A stretch of DNA of 64,000 nt, taken from Paludibacteraceae bacterium. Its GTDB lineage: Bacteria > Bacteroidota > Bacteroidia > Bacteroidales > Paludibacteraceae. Where the stretch lies: positions 1-64,000 of the forward strand of contig JAFSKL010000004.1 in NCBI GenBank assembly GCA_017448985.1, given 5' to 3'. Below are positions 62,541 to 64,000 of this stretch, in pieces. The first letter of the stretch is position 1; every line of letters starts with the position of its first letter. Below the pieces are notes generated by a model. That model made no database searches and was not told where the DNA came from. It worked only from the letters and a program-made list of their open reading frames with translations. Position numbers and translations under genes: made by a program.

Positions 62541-62566
62541 AAAAAGCGCCCCAAAAGCGCTTTTTT
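62540..62566. terminator. bidirectional terminator upstream of ddl
   Basis: AAAAAAGCGC (62540-62549), loop CCCAAAA, GCGCTTTTTT (62557-62566). It may insulate the ddl promoter that begins ten bases on. Confidence 0.75.
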
Positions 62567-62575
62567 CTCTTTTTT

Positions 62576-62607
62576 CTTGCACAATTCAAAAAAAAGCAGT
62601 AAATTTG
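62576..62607 (+). promoter_or_regulatory. promoter of ddl
   Basis: CTTGCACAATTC-A8-GCAG-TAAATTTG-CAGCG; 35 bases almost identical to the pdxJ promoter on the other strand at 38847. Confidence 0.9.
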
Positions 62608-62632
62608 CAGCGAATTTGGAAAATAGGCGAAA

Positions 62633-63628
62633 ATGAAACGAAGAATAGCGATAATAGCGGGCGGAGACAGCAGCGAACATGAGGTGTCGTTGCGTTCCGC
62701 AGCAGGTCTGTACGGATTCATGGACAAAGAACGCTATGATGTCACCATCGTCGTGTTCGACGGAAAGAGCTGGCATACCGAAGACGGCTGTCCGATAGAC
62801 AAGAATGATTTTTCGTATATGAAGGACGGGGAGAAGCACAACTTCGATTTTGCGTACATCACGATCCACGGCACCCCGGGAGAGAACGGTATCCTGCAAG
62901 GGTACTTGGATATGATAGGCCTGCCGTACAGTTGCTGCGGCGTGTTGGCTGCGGCGCTGACCTTCAATAAGTACGCCTGCAACCATTACCTGTCGTATTT
63001 CGGATTCCATATAGCGAACAGTATGATGCTTCGTGCCGGACAGAAATGGCCGAACGCACCGAAGATAGCCGAGACCTTGGGCCTGCCGTGTTTCATCAAA
63101 TCGAACATAGGCGGATCGAGTTTCGGTTGCACCAAAGTGAAGACGGTGGAGGAGATCTATCCGGCTATCGAGCGGGCGTTCCAAGAGGGTGATGAGGTGA
63201 TTTGCGAGTCGTACATGAAGGGTACCGAAGTGACCTGCGGCGTGTATAAGACCAAGGCTAAAGCGGTAGCTTTTCCCATCACGGAGGTGGTGACGCATAA
63301 CGAGTTCTTCGATTACAACGCCAAGTACAAAGGTGAAGTGGACGAGATAACACCGGCGCGTATTCCCGACGCGGTGCGCGATAAGATACAAGCGGAGACG
63401 CTACGGCTGTACGATATCATCGGAGCACAGGGAATAATCCGCGTAGATTGGATCATTAAAGGGTTACCGGTTACGGGTGACGGGTTACAGGATGCCAAAC
63501 TTATGTTACTCGAAGTAAACACGACGCCTGGAATGACACCGACGAGTTTCATTCCGCAGCAAGTGCGAGCCGCAGGACTCGACATCAAAGAGGTTCTTAC
63601 CGATATAATTGAAAATAAATTCGCATGA
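62633..63628 (+). CDS. ddl: D-alanine--D-alanine ligase
   Basis: ATP-grasp ligase of 331 residues making D-Ala-D-Ala for peptidoglycan. Seen: IAIIAGGDSSEHEVSLRSA, ITIHGTPGENGILQGYLDM, the ATP-grasp FIKSNIGGSSFGCTKV, GTEVTCGVYK, and the metal-binding LLEVNTTPGMTPTSFIPQQ. Before the last motif an F-family island (63459-63490) adds GLPVTGDGLQ to a loop between strands (VDWIIKG...LMLLEVN). Overlaps the polyprenyl synthetase by ATGA. Confidence 0.96.
   Translation: MKRRIAIIAGGDSSEHEVSLRSAAGLYGFMDKERYDVTIVVFDGKSWHTEDGCPIDKNDFSYMKDGEKHNFDFAYITIHGTPGENGILQGYLDMIGLPYSCCGVLAAALTFNKYACNHYLSYFGFHIANSMMLRAGQKWPNAPKIAETLGLPCFIKSNIGGSSFGCTKVKTVEEIYPAIERAFQEGDEVICESYMKGTEVTCGVYKTKAKAVAFPITEVVTHNEFFDYNAKYKGEVDEITPARIPDAVRDKIQAETLRLYDIIGAQGIIRVDWIIKGLPVTGDGLQDAKLMLLEVNTTPGMTPTSFIPQQVRAAGLDIKEVLTDIIENKFA
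63459..63490. repeat. micro-repeat island, family F, inside ddl
   Basis: GGGTTACCGGTTACGGGTGACGGGTTACAGG, in frame, encoding GLPVTGDGLQ; compare GNGLPVMGYG in the lipid kinase. Confidence 0.9.
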
Positions 63629-64000
63629 TAGATATAAACAAAGAAATAGAACGGCTGGATTGGAGCAAGGAGCCGAAGGGCTTGTATGAGCCGATTGCGT
63701 ATGTGTTGGCGTCTGGCGGGAAACGTCTGCGTCCGACCTTGGCGTTGACGGCGGCAGAAGTAGTGCTCAACGGCGGACTGATCAGCGGTACCGCTTTGGA
63801 CGATGTGCTGCCGGCAGCGTTGGCGCTCGAGGTATTCCATAACTTTACGCTGCTCCATGACGATGTGATGGACCATTCGGCGGTGCGTCGAGGCAAGCCT
63901 ACCGTACATGTTCAATGGAACCAGAACACGGCTATCCTCTCCGGTGACCAGATGCTGATTGAGGCATACAAGTTGTTGGAGCGAGTGCCTGCCGACAAAC
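63625..64000 (+). CDS. polyprenyl (trans-isoprenyl) diphosphate synthase, partial
   Basis: The first 125 codons are present; the gene continues beyond the window. The start ATG overlaps the ddl stop. MIDINKEIERLDWSKEPKGLYE leads to YVLASGGKRLRPTLAL (first substrate-binding region, GGKRxRP) and LLHDDVMDHSAVRRGKPT (first Asp-rich motif DDxxD), then SGDQMLIEAYKLL. It condenses isopentenyl diphosphate with an allylic primer, for example for the menaquinone tail. Chain length is not predictable from this part. Confidence 0.93.
   Translation, partial: MIDINKEIERLDWSKEPKGLYEPIAYVLASGGKRLRPTLALTAAEVVLNGGLISGTALDDVLPAALALEVFHNFTLLHDDVMDHSAVRRGKPTVHVQWNQNTAILSGDQMLIEAYKLLERVPADK

Overview
The window is about 64 kb of chromosome from a member of the Bacteroidota, most likely order Bacteroidales. 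The signs are the repeated Bacteroidetes-type promoter (TTG near -33, TAnnTTTG near -7), the family set (DUF6089, DUF3078, DUF4292, DUF819, a SecA of about 1,100 residues, an S8 protease with a type IX-like C-terminus) and the lack of strong Shine-Dalgarno sites. No rRNA, phage, transposase, plasmid or CRISPR locus was seen.

Layout. 0.2-4.0 kb (minus): tRNA-Gln, a TPR-like protein, PPi-phosphofructokinase and an iron alcohol dehydrogenase. 4.2-15.1 kb (minus): a probable ten-gene unit running from a PlsC acyltransferase through a DUF819 membrane protein, a BamA-like barrel, an SLC13 transporter, a nitroreductase, a flavodoxin, a CDF metal exporter and a HAD phosphatase to two GH53 galactanases. 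15.2-24.2 kb (plus): envelope operon DUF6089-uppS-bamA-ompH-ompH-small protein-MFS-murF-coiled coil. 24.2-26.7 kb (minus): uvrB and rplS. 26.9-33.5 kb: AT-rich accessory region with a membrane Ser/Thr kinase, small lipoproteins, two TM2 proteins, a DUF1232 protein and a strong structured-RNA candidate. 33.7-35.5 kb: ABC ATPase and ruvB. 35.5-38.8 kb (minus): pdxJ-exbB-exbD-tonB-DJ-1. 39.0-42.4 kb: nadK-lgt-fmt-HD protein. 42.4-46.9 kb (minus): secA and DUF3078. 47.2-50.2 kb: second AT-rich insert, a lipoprotein and a secreted subtilase. 50.5-59.6 kb: operon with a lipid kinase, dut, TPR, DUF4292, EnvC-like, FKBP, Rieske-like, rimM, trmH, U32 (split in two) and pectinesterase. 59.7-64.0 kb: a five-module cysteine-rich lipoprotein, a small lipoprotein, nadC, ddl and a polyprenyl synthetase that runs off the edge.

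Most unusual feature. About fifty short islands (20-90 bp) are made of one 6-15 bp word repeated imperfectly. Words fall into about a dozen families, called A-L here, and the same word recurs at distant loci: A = AATTAAAAATT; B = AATGGAAAATTG and TTGTCCATTGTCC; C = ATCGTAAATGGTAAATGACC; D = CGTTAAACGTTAAA; E = CGACTAACGACCAACGAC; F = GGTTACCGGTTACGG; G = CTAGTCGACTAG; H = CTGAATTCTGAATGCTGA; I = GTGAAAGAATGAAAG; J = pyrimidine words such as TCCTTTGTCC and its purine complements; K = palindrome around CCCTCCCTCAA; L = hairpin TTTACTTC/GAAGTAAA. Islands fill most spaces between operon genes, but many lie inside genes in frame (murF, fmt, ddl, trmH, lipid kinase, ABC ATPase, U32, pectinesterase, GH53). 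Others supply start codons or N-termini (ruvB, rimM, uppS, bamA) or the hydrophobic core of signal peptides. One island appears to have split a U32 gene and another to have removed a normal start codon.

All family calls are by eye from motifs, without database searches. Starts were moved downstream where a promoter lies inside the longer reading frame.
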